Counted from the first letter of the stretch, positions 28,972 to 39,757 are shown. The stretch: DNA of 64,000 nt from Photobacterium sp. GJ3 (GCF_018199995.1 NZ_CP073578.1:2232001-2296000); one strand, 5' to 3'. Program-made: numbers and translations. The notes: generated from the sequence alone by a model not told the origin.

Positions 28972-29685
28972 TTACACCGAACGCTTAAGCAACATGGATC
29001 GAATATTACCAATTGCTTTTGTCGGATTCAGACCTTTCGGACAAACGCTGACACAGTTCATAATACTGTGGCAACGGAAGACACTGAATGCGTCATCCAG
29101 GTCCGAAAGACGTTCTTCTGTTGCAGTATCCCGGCTGTCAATCAGCCAGCGATATGCCGCCAGCAGGCCTGCCGGACCAATAAATTTGTCCGGATTCCAC
29201 CAGAAAGACGGGCAAGACGTCGAGCAACATGCACACATGATGCACTCATACAGGCCATCCAGATGCGCACGTTCTTCCGGCGACTGCAGATTTTCCCGCG
29301 CTGGCGGATGCTCGCCTTCATTGATCAGGAACGGCTTCACCTTCGCATAGTTGGTGTAGAACTGCTCCATATCGATGATCAGGTCACGAATAACAGGCAG
29401 GCCTGGCAGCGGACGAATGACAATCGTTTTTTGATTGGTCAGTGCGGACAGCGGTGTAATACACGCCAGACCGTTCTTACCATTCATGTTGATACCATCT
29501 GAACCACAAACGCCTTCACGGCAAGAGCGACGGAAAGCCAGCGATGGATCCTGCTCTTTCAGCAGAATCAGTGCATCCAGAACCATCATGTCGGAGCCTT
29601 CTGGCACTTCCAACGTGTAACCTTTCATGTGCGGCGCGTTGTCGACATCAGGGTTATAGCGGTAAATCGAGAAATTCAGTTTCAT
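28972..29685 (-). CDS. sdhB: Succinate dehydrogenase iron-sulfur subunit
   Basis: Carries electrons from SdhA to quinone in complex II. The 237-residue product has the [2Fe-2S] ligands (CREGVCGSDGINMNG then Cys in LACITPL) and the cysteine motifs for the [4Fe-4S] and [3Fe-4S] centres (CIMCACCSTSCP, HSIMNCVSVCPKGLNP). Lies 14 bases after sdhA. Confidence 0.97.
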   Translation of the reverse strand: MKLNFSIYRYNPDVDNAPHMKGYTLEVPEGSDMMVLDALILLKEQDPSLAFRRSCREGVCGSDGINMNGKNGLACITPLSALTNQKTIVIRPLPGLPVIRDLIIDMEQFYTNYAKVKPFLINEGEHPPARENLQSPEERAHLDGLYECIMCACCSTSCPSFWWNPDKFIGPAGLLAAYRWLIDSRDTATEERLSDLDDAFSVFRCHSIMNCVSVCPKGLNPTKAIGNIRSMLLKRSV

Positions 29686-29699
29686 GTTGTTTACCTCCC

Positions 29700-31466
29700 T
29701 TAGTATGTCCGCGCTTTCGGCGGGAATGCTTCACGATGAACCGGGGTCATATTGACATCACGCTTCGACATTTGCTCTGTTTCTGGGTTGTAAATAGAGT
29801 GACACAGCCAGTTTGCATCATCACGATCTGGGAAGTCGAAACGGGCGTGCGCACCACGGCTTTCTGTACGATAGTTTGCAGCCACAGCGGTTGCATACGC
29901 AGTTTCCATCAGGTTATCCAGTTCCAGGCATTCAATACGCTGGGTGTTAAACTCGCTTGAAGTATCATCCAGACGCGCTTCTTTCAAACGCTCGCGGATT
30001 TCTTTCAGCTGATTCAGACCTTCTGCCATCGCAGCACCTTCACGGAATACCGAGAAGTTGTTTTGCATGCAAGATTGCAGATCTTTACGGATCTGTACCG
30101 GATCTTCACCTTTTTGCGTGCTGTTCCAGCGGTTCAGACGCGTCAGGGAAGCTTCGATGTCAGATTCTGTTGCCGGACGCGCTTCAGCTTGAGCTGCCAG
30201 GGTTTCACCCAGATGCAGGCCAGTCGCACGACCAAATACAACCAGGTCAAGCAGAGAGTTACCGCCCAGGCGGTTCGCACCATGTACAGATACGGATGCG
30301 ATTTCACCACAGGCAAACAGACCCTGAACTTCTTCGTCCTGACCATTTGCGTTTTGCTTGATGGCTTGTCCGGAAACCTGAGTCGGCACACCGCCCATCA
30401 TATAGTGGCAGGTTGGAATCACAGGAATGGGCTCTTTCACCGGATCGACGTGCGCAAAGGTACGCGACAGTTCAAGAATGCCTGGCAAACGAGATTCCAG
30501 AACATCTTTACCCAGATGATCCAGTTTCAGTTTAATATGTGGTCCCCATGGGCCATCGCAACCGCGGCCTTCACGGATTTCTACCATCATTGAACGGGCA
30601 ACAACGTCGCGGCCCGCCAGGTCTTTCGCGTTAGGTGCATAGCGTTCCATGAAACGCTCACCATCTTTGTTCAGCAGGTAACCACCTTCACCACGACAAC
30701 CTTCAGTCACCAGTACACCGGCGCCGGCAATACCGGTTGGGTGGAACTGCCACATTTCGATATCCTGCATGGGTACACCCGCCCGCAATGCCATACCGAC
30801 ACCATCACCGGTATTAATGTGTGCGTTCGTGGTTGACTGATAGATACGGCCTGCACCACCGGTAGCCAAAATTGTGGCCTTGGATTTGAAGTAACAGACT
30901 TCTCCGGTTTCCATACACAGAGCGGTACAGCCCAGAATGGCACCGTCTTGGTTTTTGACCAAATCCAGTGCATACCACTCAGAGAAAATCGTGGTCTTAT
31001 GCTTCACATTTTGCTGGTACAGCGTGTGTAGCAAAGCATGACCGGTACGGTCTGCCGCTGCGGCTGTACGCGCCGCTTGCTCGCCACCGAACTCTTTCGA
31101 CTGGCCACCAAACGGACGCTGGTAAATACGACCATTATCAAAACGAGAAAAAGGCAGGCCCATTTTTTCCAGTTCAATCACGGACTGAGGGCCATTCTTA
31201 CACATGTATTCGATCGCGTTCTGGTCACCGATGTAATCAGAGCCTTTCACCGTATCGTACATATGCCATTCCCAGTTATCCGGGTGGGAGTTACCCAGAG
31301 CAACAGTGATACCACCCTGTGCAGACACGGTATGGGAACGGGTTGGAAATACTTTAGACAGCAGCGCACATTTCAGGCCCTGCTCAGAAATTTGTAGTGC
31401 TGCACGCATGCCTGCACCACCAGCACCGATTACGACGGCGTCAAACTCTCGAACTGCAATGCTCAC
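29700..31466 (-). CDS. sdhA: Succinate dehydrogenase flavoprotein subunit
   Basis: Oxidises succinate to fumarate with covalently bound FAD. The 588-residue product matches E. coli length and has the dinucleotide fold ([20 protein letters not shown]), the flavinylation segment [17 protein letters not shown], and the active-site segment [20 protein letters not shown]. Translation begins at a GTG directly abutting the sdhD stop codon (TAA then GTG), indicating tight coupling. Confidence 0.97.
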   Translation of the reverse strand: MSIAVREFDAVVIGAGGAGMRAALQISEQGLKCALLSKVFPTRSHTVSAQGGITVALGNSHPDNWEWHMYDTVKGSDYIGDQNAIEYMCKNGPQSVIELEKMGLPFSRFDNGRIYQRPFGGQSKEFGGEQAARTAAAADRTGHALLHTLYQQNVKHKTTIFSEWYALDLVKNQDGAILGCTALCMETGEVCYFKSKATILATGGAGRIYQSTTNAHINTGDGVGMALRAGVPMQDIEMWQFHPTGIAGAGVLVTEGCRGEGGYLLNKDGERFMERYAPNAKDLAGRDVVARSMMVEIREGRGCDGPWGPHIKLKLDHLGKDVLESRLPGILELSRTFAHVDPVKEPIPVIPTCHYMMGGVPTQVSGQAIKQNANGQDEEVQGLFACGEIASVSVHGANRLGGNSLLDLVVFGRATGLHLGETLAAQAEARPATESDIEASLTRLNRWNSTQKGEDPVQIRKDLQSCMQNNFSVFREGAAMAEGLNQLKEIRERLKEARLDDTSSEFNTQRIECLELDNLMETAYATAVAANYRTESRGAHARFDFPDRDDANWLCHSIYNPETEQMSKRDVNMTPVHREAFPPKARTY

Positions 31467-31814
31467 TTACGCACCCCACACAATAAAGAAACCAGAAAAC
31501 AGATAGACGAACAGCACAGCGACAATCGCAAGCAACAGACCGGCCCGCAACAGCGCGGGTTTAATGTAGTCTGTCAGCACTTGCCACATCCCAATCCAGC
31601 CATGGATGAGAACGGAGACTAAAGCCAACATCGTGAAGACTTTCGTACTCAGCTGTGAAAAGAACGCCGTCCAGGTTTCATAAGTGAGCTCAGGGCCAAA
31701 AGCGAAAAAGCACACCATATAAATCGTGTAAAGTGTGAGGATAATTGCGGTAGCACGGACCAGAATAAAGTCGTGGACACCGTTACGTCCGATGGTGGAT
31801 ACGTTATTTACCAT
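31467..31814 (-). CDS. sdhD: Succinate dehydrogenase membrane anchor subunit
   Basis: The 115-residue hydrophobic protein has three membrane spans ([57 protein letters not shown]). The second contains the conserved His associated with heme b, followed by an Asp-Tyr near the quinone site. It overlaps the 3' end of sdhC by 7 bases. Confidence 0.95.
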   Translation of the reverse strand: MVNNVSTIGRNGVHDFILVRATAIILTLYTIYMVCFFAFGPELTYETWTAFFSQLSTKVFTMLALVSVLIHGWIGMWQVLTDYIKPALLRAGLLLAIVAVLFVYLFSGFFIVWGA

Positions 31815-32188
31815 ACCAGGCCTCCTGCAAACACTGCCATTACCGCCACAATTGCAAAACTGATTTTTGCGCTTTTCGTGCCGGATTCCAGCTCTTCAAA
31901 ATATCCAAATTCCATGATGAGGTGACGAATGCCCAGCACGATGTGGTAGAAGAGTGCGGTCAGGACACCCCACAGGATGAATTTGACAAAGTAGCTGTCG
32001 GTAATTGCAGCGGCTTGTTCAAATCCCTGAGGAGAAGATAAAGAGAGGTTTAGCAGCCATAAAAGGATGGCAAGAGAAACAAAGGTGATCACGCCGGATA
32101 CACGGTGCAGGATAGACGAGATCGCTGTCAGCGGAAAGCGAATCGTCTGTAGGTCGAGGTTGACAGGTCTTGTCTTGTTAACTTTCAC
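31808..32188 (-). CDS. sdhC: Succinate dehydrogenase cytochrome b556 subunit
   Basis: The 126-residue membrane subunit has the family signature ([20 protein letters not shown], then SGVITFVSL) and the second-helix heme-ligand region ([23 protein letters not shown]). The start is GTG at 32188. First gene of sdhCDAB-sucABCD; its promoter must lie in the 415-base region shared with the divergent gltA. Confidence 0.95.
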   Translation of the reverse strand: MKVNKTRPVNLDLQTIRFPLTAISSILHRVSGVITFVSLAILLWLLNLSLSSPQGFEQAAAITDSYFVKFILWGVLTALFYHIVLGIRHLIMEFGYFEELESGTKSAKISFAIVAVMAVFAGGLVW

Positions 32189-32603
32189 GGTCTTTGCCCA
32201 CTCAGCTCCATAGAAGCGTTTTATTTTTATAAAACCTCCGGCATGCGTACGCCAAAACAGCGCAACAAAGGCACAACAACTGCGCTACACTTATTTAGCA
32301 CAAGTCTATGTACAGCAAAGCAAAAGTCGTTTCAGCTCAGGCAGCTAAATTACTAATAACTTTATCATTGTTTCTGGCGATGGCAGAACCAGAGACCTGC
32401 GGCGAGTATACGCCTCGCAACAATCAATTACAAACCCTGTTACATGACCTCTAACACGGTTTGAGATGTAGGCCCGCTTTTACTTAAAGTTATTAACAAG
32501 CGCACACTCCCATGAAGAGGAATTGACAACATCCTGACCGAGCTGTACAAAGACGACACATCCGATTTCGGGTGAGGATTATAAAATAACAAAGGAGATT
32601 GTT
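32189..32603. other. Divergent regulatory region sdhC / gltA
   Basis: 415 bases without a gene, controlling both TCA units. A good sigma70-type promoter for gltA is annotated separately. On the minus strand a weaker candidate for sdh is TTTGCT with TAAATA 16 bases on, near 32296-32323. Several AT-rich stretches could bind ArcA, but no site can be called with confidence. Confidence 0.5.
32523..32551 (+). promoter_or_regulatory. Sigma70-type promoter of gltA
   Basis: TTGACA (32523-32528) is a perfect -35 box, with TACAAA (32546-32551) 17 bases away. The predicted transcript would start near 32558, giving a leader of about 45 bases with AAGGAGA ahead of the ATG. Confidence 0.6.
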
Positions 32604-33893
32604 ATGGCAGACAAGAAAGCTACTCTTCATATTGAAGGGAAAGCACCGGTCGAACTGCCGATTCTCGGGGGCTCACTAGGTCCGGAAGTGCTGGATGTGC
32701 GTAAGCTTGGCGCATCGGGCTACTTTACTTTCGACCCTGGTTTCTTAGCTACTGCATCATGTGAATCTCAAATTACGTACATTGATGGTGCGAAAGGTGT
32801 GCTGCTTCATCGTGGCTATCCAATCGACCAATTGGCTAATAACGCTGATTACTTAGAAGTCTGTTACATTCTGCTCTATGGCGAAGTACCTACCCGCGCG
32901 CAATATGAGCATTTCCGTAAAACAGTCACGCGTCACACCATGGTTCATGAGCAAATTGCAAGTTTCTTCCACGGCTTCCGTCGTGATGCTCACCCAATGG
33001 CTGTGATGTGTGGTGTGGTTGGCGCACTGGCTGCGTTCTATCACGATTCACTGGATATCAACAACGACGAGCACCGCGAAATTACCGCGTTCCGCCTGTT
33101 GTCGAAAATGCCGACCCTGGCCTCGATGTGTTACAAATACTCGATTGGTCAGCCATTCATCTATCCTCGTAACGATCTGGATTACGCTGAAAACTTCCTG
33201 CACATGATGTTTGCAACACCATGTGAAGAATATGAAGTCAGCCCGGTTGTTGCCCGTGCGATGGATAAAATCTTTACACTCCATGCCGATCACGAGCAAA
33301 ACGCATCCACGTCAACAGTACGCCTGGCTGGCTCTTCCGGTGCGAACCCATTTGCATGTATTGCTGCGGGTATTGCTTCTCTGTGGGGCCCTGCCCATGG
33401 TGGTGCTAACGAAGCCTGTCTGCGGATGCTGGAAGAAATTGGCAGTGTCGATAATATTCCTGAGTTTATTGAACGTGCGAAAGACAAAGATGACCCGTTC
33501 CGTCTGATGGGCTTCGGTCACCGTGTGTACAAAAACTATGACCCACGTGCAACCGTGATGCGCGATGCATGTCATGAAGTGCTACAAGAGCTGAAGATCA
33601 ACGATCCACTGCTGGATGTCGCGATGGAACTTGAGCGCATCGCCCTGTCTGATGAATATTTCATTGAGAAGAAACTCTACCCGAACGTGGATTTCTACTC
33701 CGGCATCATTCTGAAAGCGATTGGGATTCCTGTGTCTATGTTTACAGTGATCTTCGCGATATCCCGTACAATCGGCTGGATCGCACACTGGAACGAAATG
33801 CACAGTGATCCGAACAACCGCATTGGTCGTCCGCGTCAGCTGTACACCGGCCACAAGCAACGTGAGTTCCAACCGCTGCATGAGCGCGAATAA
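32604..33893 (+). CDS. gltA: Citrate synthase (type II)
   Basis: Condenses oxaloacetate and acetyl-CoA to citrate. The 429-residue length fits the hexameric, NADH-sensitive Gram-negative type. Visible are the N-terminal beta domain, the His motif [35 protein letters not shown], and the active-site [24 protein letters not shown] lies 7 bases ahead of ATG. Divergent from sdhCDAB as in E. coli; a bidirectional terminator follows. Confidence 0.98.
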   Translation: MADKKATLHIEGKAPVELPILGGSLGPEVLDVRKLGASGYFTFDPGFLATASCESQITYIDGAKGVLLHRGYPIDQLANNADYLEVCYILLYGEVPTRAQYEHFRKTVTRHTMVHEQIASFFHGFRRDAHPMAVMCGVVGALAAFYHDSLDINNDEHREITAFRLLSKMPTLASMCYKYSIGQPFIYPRNDLDYAENFLHMMFATPCEEYEVSPVVARAMDKIFTLHADHEQNASTSTVRLAGSSGANPFACIAAGIASLWGPAHGGANEACLRMLEEIGSVDNIPEFIERAKDKDDPFRLMGFGHRVYKNYDPRATVMRDACHEVLQELKINDPLLDVAMELERIALSDEYFIEKKLYPNVDFYSGIILKAIGIPVSMFTVIFAISRTIGWIAHWNEMHSDPNNRIGRPRQLYTGHKQREFQPLHERE

Positions 33894-33925
33894 ACAACAG
33901 TTGCATAACTGATTTGTGATTCAAC

Positions 33926-33957
33926 AAAAAAAGTTGAGCCAAAGGCTCAACTTTTTT
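33926..33957. terminator. Bidirectional terminator gltA / ybgI
   Basis: AAAAAAGTTGAGCC-AAA-GGCTCAACTTTTTTT, a near-perfect stem with A and T tracts, between convergent genes. Confidence 0.92.
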
Positions 33958-33981
33958 TATACCATTCATTGAATTCGGACG

Positions 33982-34740
33982 TTAAACCGGATTATCGATA
34001 TCGATAAAGGTCACATCAAGCTGGTGCTCATCCGCCAGCCACTCCCCTAAAGCTTCAACACCATAGCGTTCTGTCGCATGATGCCCGGCACTGTAAAAAT
34101 GGATACCCTGCTCTCGTGCTGTATGTACAGTCCGTTCGGAAACTTCACCGGTAATATAAGCATCGCAGCCCATTGAAACTGCCAGATCAATAAAATCCTG
34201 ACCGCCACCAGTACACCAGCCAACTGTTTTAATCTCAGATGGACCACCTTCACCAATGTGTAAGGGCTTTCGGTGTAATGCTGTTTCAATTCTCGCCGCC
34301 AATTGCTCACCAGTCAGTGGTGTTGCCAATTCCCCATACACGGCGACCGGATGTGCATTACCCGGCTCCATCCCTCCCAAATACTTAATCCCCAGTAAAT
34401 CCGCTAATTGAGCATTATTCCCAAGCTCCTGATGAACATCCAATGGGAGGTGATACGCATAAAGGTTAATCCCGTGTTCGATCAGGGCTTTGATCCGCCG
34501 GTATTTCATGCCCCGGATTTCAGGCGGTTCGTTTTTCCAGAAAAAGCCATGATGAACCAGCAGAGCATCTGCCTTCAGTTCGATAGCCTGATCGATTAAT
34601 GCCTGACAAGCCGTCACACCAGTAACAATTTTTTGTACTTCCCCTCGCCCCTCAATCTGCAAACCATTCGGGCAGTAATCCCGGATCAAATGTGGGCTGA
34701 GCAAGGTGTTCAGTATCGATTCGAGTTTAAAATTATTCAT
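33982..34740 (-). CDS. ybgI: NIF3-family dinuclear-metal hydrolase-like protein (YbgI)
   Basis: The 252-residue product has the NIF3/YbgI metal-site segments: DALLVHHGFFWKNEP near the N-terminus, YAYHLPLDVHQELGNNAQLA, and the C-terminal GHHATERYGVEALGEWL. E. coli YbgI is a toroidal hexamer with two metals per subunit; the physiological substrate remains unclear, and the old GTP cyclohydrolase label is doubtful. It sits close to gltA, as in enterobacteria where ybgI is near the sdh region. Confidence 0.92.
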   Translation of the reverse strand: MNNFKLESILNTLLSPHLIRDYCPNGLQIEGRGEVQKIVTGVTACQALIDQAIELKADALLVHHGFFWKNEPPEIRGMKYRRIKALIEHGINLYAYHLPLDVHQELGNNAQLADLLGIKYLGGMEPGNAHPVAVYGELATPLTGEQLAARIETALHRKPLHIGEGGPSEIKTVGWCTGGGQDFIDLAVSMGCDAYITGEVSERTVHTAREQGIHFYSAGHHATERYGVEALGEWLADEHQLDVTFIDIDNPV

Positions 34741-34840
34741 GCTTACATCCTTCTGAGCGCTTCAGTTGATTGTAACCAACACCTGTGGTGTAGAACCAGC
34801 TTCAGTCTCAGAAGAACGTTGTCGTTGCGATTTCAGGGAT

Positions 34841-34866
34841 AAAAAATGCTGCCAGAGGCAGCATTT
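34841..34866 (-). terminator. Terminator of the YbfA-like gene
   Basis: AAATGCTGCC-AGA-GGCAGCATTT with a further A-tract at 34841-34843, so the minus-strand transcript ends in a T run. Confidence 0.85.
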
Positions 34867-34901
34867 CAAAACGAATACCAGTAAGCTTGAACACAGTAAA
34901 T

Positions 34902-35108
34902 TTAATAGAGTTCCTGTGCGCCCTGTTCTGAGTGCTTCAACCAAACAGGTTTAGTGCTGGTTTTCAGCCACACCTTATGCAAGTAACTATAAACGCGCGC
35001 TTTCGTCGAGTATGGCATCAAGAGCAGAAAAGGAAAACTCAGGACACCCGCAATGACAACAAACGTCCGTCGAAGAATAATTTGTTGTGTAGATAAACGT
35101 GTAAACAT
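34902..35108 (-). CDS. ybfA: YbfA-like small membrane protein (DUF2517)
   Basis: The 68-residue product has one hydrophobic segment (TFVVIAGVLSFPFLLLMPY) followed by a basic aromatic tail (ARVYSYLHKVWLKTSTKPVW). Both the length and the VWLKTSTKPVW signature fit the DUF2517/YbfA family of unknown function. A perfect GGAGG sits 5 bases ahead of ATG 35108, so the earlier ATG at 35123 is rejected. In E. coli ybfA lies some way from seqA-pgm; here it is close to both. Confidence 0.78.
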   Translation of the reverse strand: MFTRLSTQQIILRRTFVVIAGVLSFPFLLLMPYSTKARVYSYLHKVWLKTSTKPVWLKHSEQGAQELY

Positions 35109-35235
35109 TGTTGCCTCCTGCATAAGCTAACTGGTCATACCTCTTCACTTTAGCGCATTTATGAAATTTTACTACTTTTATTTTTTGTAAACCCTGTAAA
35201 TAAGATGTAAAACTCGCTCATTTGACTGAATTTTG

Positions 35236-36054
35236 ATGATAAGTTTCATGGATTATGTAAATAAAAAACAAGATCAGCACGAGAAAGATTTTTTCAGTGT
35301 GCTGAGTATGCCGGTGTTAACCCAAGGAATCCGACATCAGGTTGATGATCACTGGTTAACTGCATTCAGAAAAAACGCCATCATTCCCTCAGCGGCGACC
35401 TACAAGGGCAACCAACGGCTTGGCTTCTATTATCAGTGGTTATGGCAACAGCTCATCGAACATCATCCAGATTACGAGCTCGTTGGCGAAGAACTTCAAC
35501 TTCAGGAAGGAAAAAGAACCTTAGGGGCAATTGATTTTCTGGTTTACAACAAGATTGAGGCGCAGCTGGAACACTGGGAAGTTGCGATTAAGTTTTATCT
35601 GGCACATCAGCATCGGTGGCTAGGGCCCAACTCTGCAGACAATCTGGATAACAAAATCAAAAAAATGGTCGAGCATCAGTTAGAAATGGCCAATCATCCG
35701 GCTTATCAAGCACAATATGCGGCAGATTTGGGACAGCCTGTCTGTCAGCGGTTGATCGTTCAGGGAAGACTATTTGAACATTTCCATCAAGAAGAAACGG
35801 GCTCAGACTTACCCATCAATCCAGCAGTACAGTCAGGTCGCTGGTGTTTTCAAAGTCAGGCAACCGGCAACCAACTCCGGGCACTGACAAAAAGAGAATG
35901 GCTGACCCCTCCGGCATTTAGTTCATCACACCAGGCCTTACTCCCGGACGAAATCACGGTGCCGACACAGGGCATCGACGAAAATCAACAGATCTGGTTT
36001 ATCGTTCCGGATCACTGGCCATTGCATAACCGGGATCGGCATCTGGCGAAGTAA
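35236..36054 (+). CDS. DUF1853-family protein
   Basis: The 272-residue soluble product matches the DUF1853 type: GNQRLGFYYQWLWQQLIE, then YELVGEELQLQEGKRTLGAIDFLVYN and HWEVAIKFYL. The Gly-Ala-Ile-Asp followed by Glu-Val-Ala-Ile-Lys on adjacent predicted strands looks like a PD-(D/E)XK nuclease-fold core; this is my reading, not proof of activity. The start may be ATG 35236 or ATG 35248; no good Shine-Dalgarno is seen for either. Convergent with pgm. Confidence 0.75.
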   Translation: MISFMDYVNKKQDQHEKDFFSVLSMPVLTQGIRHQVDDHWLTAFRKNAIIPSAATYKGNQRLGFYYQWLWQQLIEHHPDYELVGEELQLQEGKRTLGAIDFLVYNKIEAQLEHWEVAIKFYLAHQHRWLGPNSADNLDNKIKKMVEHQLEMANHPAYQAQYAADLGQPVCQRLIVQGRLFEHFHQEETGSDLPINPAVQSGRWCFQSQATGNQLRALTKREWLTPPAFSSSHQALLPDEITVPTQGIDENQQIWFIVPDHWPLHNRDRHLAK

Positions 36055-36097
36055 TGACCCAAATCTTTCTGATGAATCGCGCTTGTAGCGTCAACGA

Positions 36098-36132
36098 AAA
36101 AGCCCGCAGCTGAACTTACACCACGGGCTTTT
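36098..36132. terminator. Bidirectional terminator DUF1853 gene / pgm
   Basis: AAAAGCCCG and CGGGCTTTT form a 9-bp stem around 17 bases, between convergent genes. Confidence 0.75.
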
Positions 36133-36150
36133 GTGAAGCATGTCAGAGAC

Positions 36151-37797
36151 TTACAGACCCGCGTCTGCAAATACTTTGCTGACAATCTCCTGGGCTTCCG
36201 ATTCAATCTGACGAAGGTGCGCTTCGCCTTTAAAGCTTTCACAATAGATCTTGTAGATCTCTTCCGTGCCAGAAGGACGCGCCGTAAACCAACCTGAGTC
36301 AGTCGTGACTTTCAGGCCGCCAATGGCAGCATTGTTGCCTGGCGCGTGGGTCAAACGAGCTGTGATAACATCACCAGCCAGCGTTTCAGCCCGTACCATG
36401 TCTGGTGACAATTGGCTCAAGACGGATTTTTGCTGGCCATTAGCCACAGCCTGAAGGCGGCTGTAACAACACTCACCGTGCTTGTCCGTTAATTGCTGAT
36501 AGTACTGCTGTGGATTCATCCCGGTCACAGCTGTAATTTCCGCTGCCAGCAAACAAAGTAAAATGCCATCTTTATCTGTGGACCATGGGGTGCCATCTTT
36601 ACGGAGGAAAGAAGCGCCAGCGCTTTCTTCACCGCCAAAGCCCAATTTGCCACTGTACAGACCATCAACAAACCATTTAAAACCAACCGGTACTTCGCAC
36701 AGCTCACGACCTAAATCAGCGACAACACGGTCAATGATTGCACTGGAAACCAGCGTTTTACCCACGGCTACATTAGCCTGCCAGTCCGGACGATGGCGGT
36801 AGAGATAATCAATACAAACTGCAAGAAAATGGTTCGGATTCATCAGACCCGACGGAGTGACAATACCATGACGGTCAAAGTCCGGATCGTTACCAAACGC
36901 CAGATCATAATTATCTTTGTGCGCTAAAAGGCCCGCCATCGCATAAGGGGACGAACAGTCCATCCGTACGACACCATCTTTATCCAGGCTCATAAACCGG
37001 AAAGACGGATCAATTGATTCATCCACCAGCGTCAGATCCAGATTGTAATGACGGCCAATGTCACGCCAGTATTCAATCCCCGAGCCACCCAGCGGATCAA
37101 CCGCCAGTTTCAGATTTGCTCGCTGAATTGCCGCCATATCAATCACATTCACCAGATCTGCCACATAAGGCTTCACCAGATCTTGCTCTACGACAAGCGA
37201 ACTTGCCATCGCTTCAGACACAGAGATTCGCTTCACATCAGCAAGTCCATGTGCAATCAGCTGGTTCGCTCGATCTTCAATCGCGGTCGTCACCGCGCCT
37301 TCTGCCGGACCACCGTGCGGTGGGTTGTACTTGATGCCGCCATCTTGAGGTGGGTTATGCGAAGGCGTAATTACGATGCCATCTGCCTGATTCGCATGGG
37401 AAAGATTATAGCTCAGAATGGCATGAGAAATACCTGGGGTCGGTGTATAGCCCTGATTCGCCTGTACAATCACATTGACGTCATTGGCAACCAGCACTTC
37501 CAGCGCTGAAAGAAACGCAGGTTCTGACAACGCATGGGTATCTTTGCCTAAGAAAAGCGGCCCCGTAACCCCTTGTTCGCGACGCACATCAGCAACAGCC
37601 TGCGCGATAGCCCAAATGTGGTGCTGATTAAAGGTTCCTTTGTCAGCACTGCCGCGATGGCCTGAAGTGCCAAAGGCAACTCGCTGGGCAGGATCTGTCG
37701 CTTCAGGTTCAATCAGAAAATAATTGGCCACCAGGGCCGGAATGTTATGCATGTCTTCTTGCCGGGCACGCTGCCCGGCACGAGGATGGATCGCCAT
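36151..37797 (-). CDS. pgm: Phosphoglucomutase (alpha-D-glucose)
   Basis: Interconverts glucose 1-phosphate and glucose 6-phosphate. The 548-residue product fits E. coli Pgm (546). It has the phosphoserine loop [20 protein letters not shown], the metal-binding [13 protein letters not shown], the sugar-binding [10 protein letters not shown] and the phosphate-binding C-terminal [19 protein letters not shown] 37797 is preferred over ATG 37803, which lies only 2 bases from the AGGG. It follows seqA by 41 bases, forming a seqA-pgm unit as in E. coli. Confidence 0.97.
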   Translation of the reverse strand: MAIHPRAGQRARQEDMHNIPALVANYFLIEPEATDPAQRVAFGTSGHRGSADKGTFNQHHIWAIAQAVADVRREQGVTGPLFLGKDTHALSEPAFLSALEVLVANDVNVIVQANQGYTPTPGISHAILSYNLSHANQADGIVITPSHNPPQDGGIKYNPPHGGPAEGAVTTAIEDRANQLIAHGLADVKRISVSEAMASSLVVEQDLVKPYVADLVNVIDMAAIQRANLKLAVDPLGGSGIEYWRDIGRHYNLDLTLVDESIDPSFRFMSLDKDGVVRMDCSSPYAMAGLLAHKDNYDLAFGNDPDFDRHGIVTPSGLMNPNHFLAVCIDYLYRHRPDWQANVAVGKTLVSSAIIDRVVADLGRELCEVPVGFKWFVDGLYSGKLGFGGEESAGASFLRKDGTPWSTDKDGILLCLLAAEITAVTGMNPQQYYQQLTDKHGECCYSRLQAVANGQQKSVLSQLSPDMVRAETLAGDVITARLTHAPGNNAAIGGLKVTTDSGWFTARPSGTEEIYKIYCESFKGEAHLRQIESEAQEIVSKVFADAGL

Positions 37798-37838
37798 GAA
37801 CATATCCCTTGTACGTCAGTAAGTCGCTTCAGCGTCTG

Positions 37839-38402
37839 TTAAATTTCACCGCAAACTTTTTCAACGATGTCCTGAGTGAAGTGCATTTTCTGCATCAGTT
37901 GCTCAATCATCTGACGTTTACGATCGGTATTCGTATTGGTGATCACCCAAAAAGGTGTCTCTGGAATGGCTTTCGGCTTGGTGGTTTTACCGCTGTTCAG
38001 GAGCTTTTCTTCACTGTCAGCAAAATAAATGCGCGTCCGGCCTTTGATTGCCGTCGCATCGGTGAAAGCCTGAGCGTCGATACGATAGAGTGTGGATAGC
38101 ACCAACATAAAGCGGCCAATTGCTTTTTCCTGACGGGCAAACTCGTCAGAAATCAGCAAGGAACGCATCGCTTTGACCCTGTCTTCCGACTGTGGCAAAT
38201 TACCTGCATCTTTGCTGACCACAATGCTCTGTGCCATTTTCGGACGAGCGGGCATCACGGGCTGCTGATGATTGTTCACCTGATCCACTTTCAGTAACCG
38301 GCGCAGAATATCTGACGCACTTTCACCGATATGCTGAGTCTGGCTGGCAATGTAACGATATAGCTCTTCGTCAACCTCAATAGTTTTCATCGTCGTGTTC
38401 AT
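37839..38402 (-). CDS. seqA: Replication initiation negative modulator SeqA
   Basis: Sequesters newly replicated hemimethylated GATC DNA at oriC. The 187-residue product has the N-terminal oligomerisation domain (MKTIEVDEELYRYIASQTQHI, then GESASDILRRLLK), a linker, and the C-terminal DNA-binding domain (VLSTLYRIDAQAFTDATAIK, GRTRIYFADSEEKLL, NTNTDRKRQMIEQLMQKM). Three in-frame starts are possible (38417, 38402, 38390); 38402 has GGA at the right distance, while E. coli SeqA corresponds to 38390. Confidence 0.95.
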   Translation of the reverse strand: MNTTMKTIEVDEELYRYIASQTQHIGESASDILRRLLKVDQVNNHQQPVMPARPKMAQSIVVSKDAGNLPQSEDRVKAMRSLLISDEFARQEKAIGRFMLVLSTLYRIDAQAFTDATAIKGRTRIYFADSEEKLLNSGKTTKPKAIPETPFWVITNTNTDRKRQMIEQLMQKMHFTQDIVEKVCGEI

Positions 38403-38491
38403 TATCGTTCCGTTCAAAAATCACGGTGAGATTATAACGTGAAGCGAAGGTATACTCTACGCCAAAGCGTTAACAACAAGAGAAATAGTCT

Positions 38492-39262
38492 GTGAATCTT
38501 CATTATCAAATTCAGGGTCAGGGCCCAACCGTCGTACTCATTCATGGCCTGTTTGGCAGTGCTGATAATCTGGGTATCCTTGCCAGAGCTTTGAAAGAGA
38601 GCTGCCAGGTCATTAGCGTTGACCTGAGAAATCACGGCCAGTCCCCTCACAGTACGACTTTCACCTATCGCGACATGGCTCAGGATGTCATTGATGTGCT
38701 GTCACAACTGAACATCAGTGAATTCAGCGTGATCGGCCACTCCATGGGCGGCAAAGTTGCCATGGCCATGACTGAACTGATACCCGCACAGATTCTTGGC
38801 CTGATCGTTTTGGATATGGCCCCGGTGGCTTATCAGGAGCATCGTCACGAAAATGTGTTTGCAGGTTTGCAGGCGGTCCGTCATCAACACATTACAAGCC
38901 GTAAAGAAGCTGAGCAATATCTGGCAGAGCATGTACAAGAGTCAGGTGTCCGCCAGTTTCTGCTGAAATCTTTAGCTAAAACAGATAACGGCTTTCAATG
39001 GCGCTTTAATGTGGCAGGGCTGATCGCGAACTACAGTACCATCATGGGCTGGGAGCCAGTTCCCCCTTTTTCCGGCCCGACCCTCTTCGTCAAGGGGCAA
39101 GAATCAGAGTACATTCAAACGGAGCACAAAGACGCGATTACTGCACAGTTCCCCAATGCCAAGGCACATATGGTGGCAAATACCGGCCATTGGCTCCACG
39201 CAGAAAAACCAGAAACCGTGAACCGAATCATTCTGAACTTTTTACAAGCCCTTAAGAATTAA
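38492..39262 (+). CDS. ybfF: Alpha/beta-hydrolase esterase YbfF
   Basis: The 256-residue product has the oxyanion HGLFGS, the nucleophile elbow SVIGHSMGGKVAMAM, an Asp-containing strand and the catalytic His in VANTGHWLHAEKPE. YbfF is known as an esterase with activity on acyl-CoA-type and short esters in vitro; the natural substrate is uncertain. Translation starts at GTG 38492. Divergent from seqA with only 89 bases between, the same arrangement as in E. coli. Confidence 0.93.
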   Translation: MNLHYQIQGQGPTVVLIHGLFGSADNLGILARALKESCQVISVDLRNHGQSPHSTTFTYRDMAQDVIDVLSQLNISEFSVIGHSMGGKVAMAMTELIPAQILGLIVLDMAPVAYQEHRHENVFAGLQAVRHQHITSRKEAEQYLAEHVQESGVRQFLLKSLAKTDNGFQWRFNVAGLIANYSTIMGWEPVPPFSGPTLFVKGQESEYIQTEHKDAITAQFPNAKAHMVANTGHWLHAEKPETVNRIILNFLQALKN

Positions 39263-39327
39263 CACACCGGGCTCACTGTGCTATAGTGCGCGCCGGATGC
39301 AAGTCTGAACTTGCGAAGGAGTAACAG

Positions 39328-39549
39328 ATGTTATACGAGCACATGGATCTGCTGGAATCCGTTGGACTGGATTTATTGTTCGCTGCTATCTTCTTTTTCA
39401 TTGGTATGGCAATAAAAGATGTCCTGAAGCAAGGCAATGTGCCGCCATTTGGACGAAAAATTGTCTGGCTGGTCTTGTTTTTAGGATGTTTTGGTTTCAT
39501 ATCGAAAGGTGTGATCCAATTAACGATGGAAGGTGCTGGCATAGGCTAA
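39328..39549 (+). CDS. DUF2788 small membrane protein
   Basis: The 73-residue product has two hydrophobic helices (VGLDLLFAAIFFFIGMAI and IVWLVLFLGCFGFISKGVI) joined by a short polar loop containing QGNVPPFGR. This matches DUF2788, a small membrane protein found beside ybfF and fldA in vibrios. The function is unknown. AAGGAG lies ahead of ATG. Same strand as ybfF, 65 bases downstream, likely co-transcribed. Confidence 0.88.
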   Translation: MLYEHMDLLESVGLDLLFAAIFFFIGMAIKDVLKQGNVPPFGRKIVWLVLFLGCFGFISKGVIQLTMEGAGIG

Positions 39550-39757
39550 TGTCACTCACCTCTCACGCTATATTGTTCAAAAGCGAAATGAGAAAAAGAA
39601 TCACAATGTTTTTTTCTCAAGCAGACAGTACTGTCACTGACAAATGAACACTTCAGGCTCACACAATGCGCAGTGTTCGCGGTCAGCCTGTTCTATTTCA
39701 GATATCGTTAGTCAGAAAAGCTAACGGTCTACAACTTAAACACGGGTAATCTCTACT

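Noticed and set aside
33958..33980. ATACCATTCATTG after the gltA terminator as a MITE remnant
   Set aside because: Only the first few bases resemble the TACCAATC end; no partner end or internal match is present.
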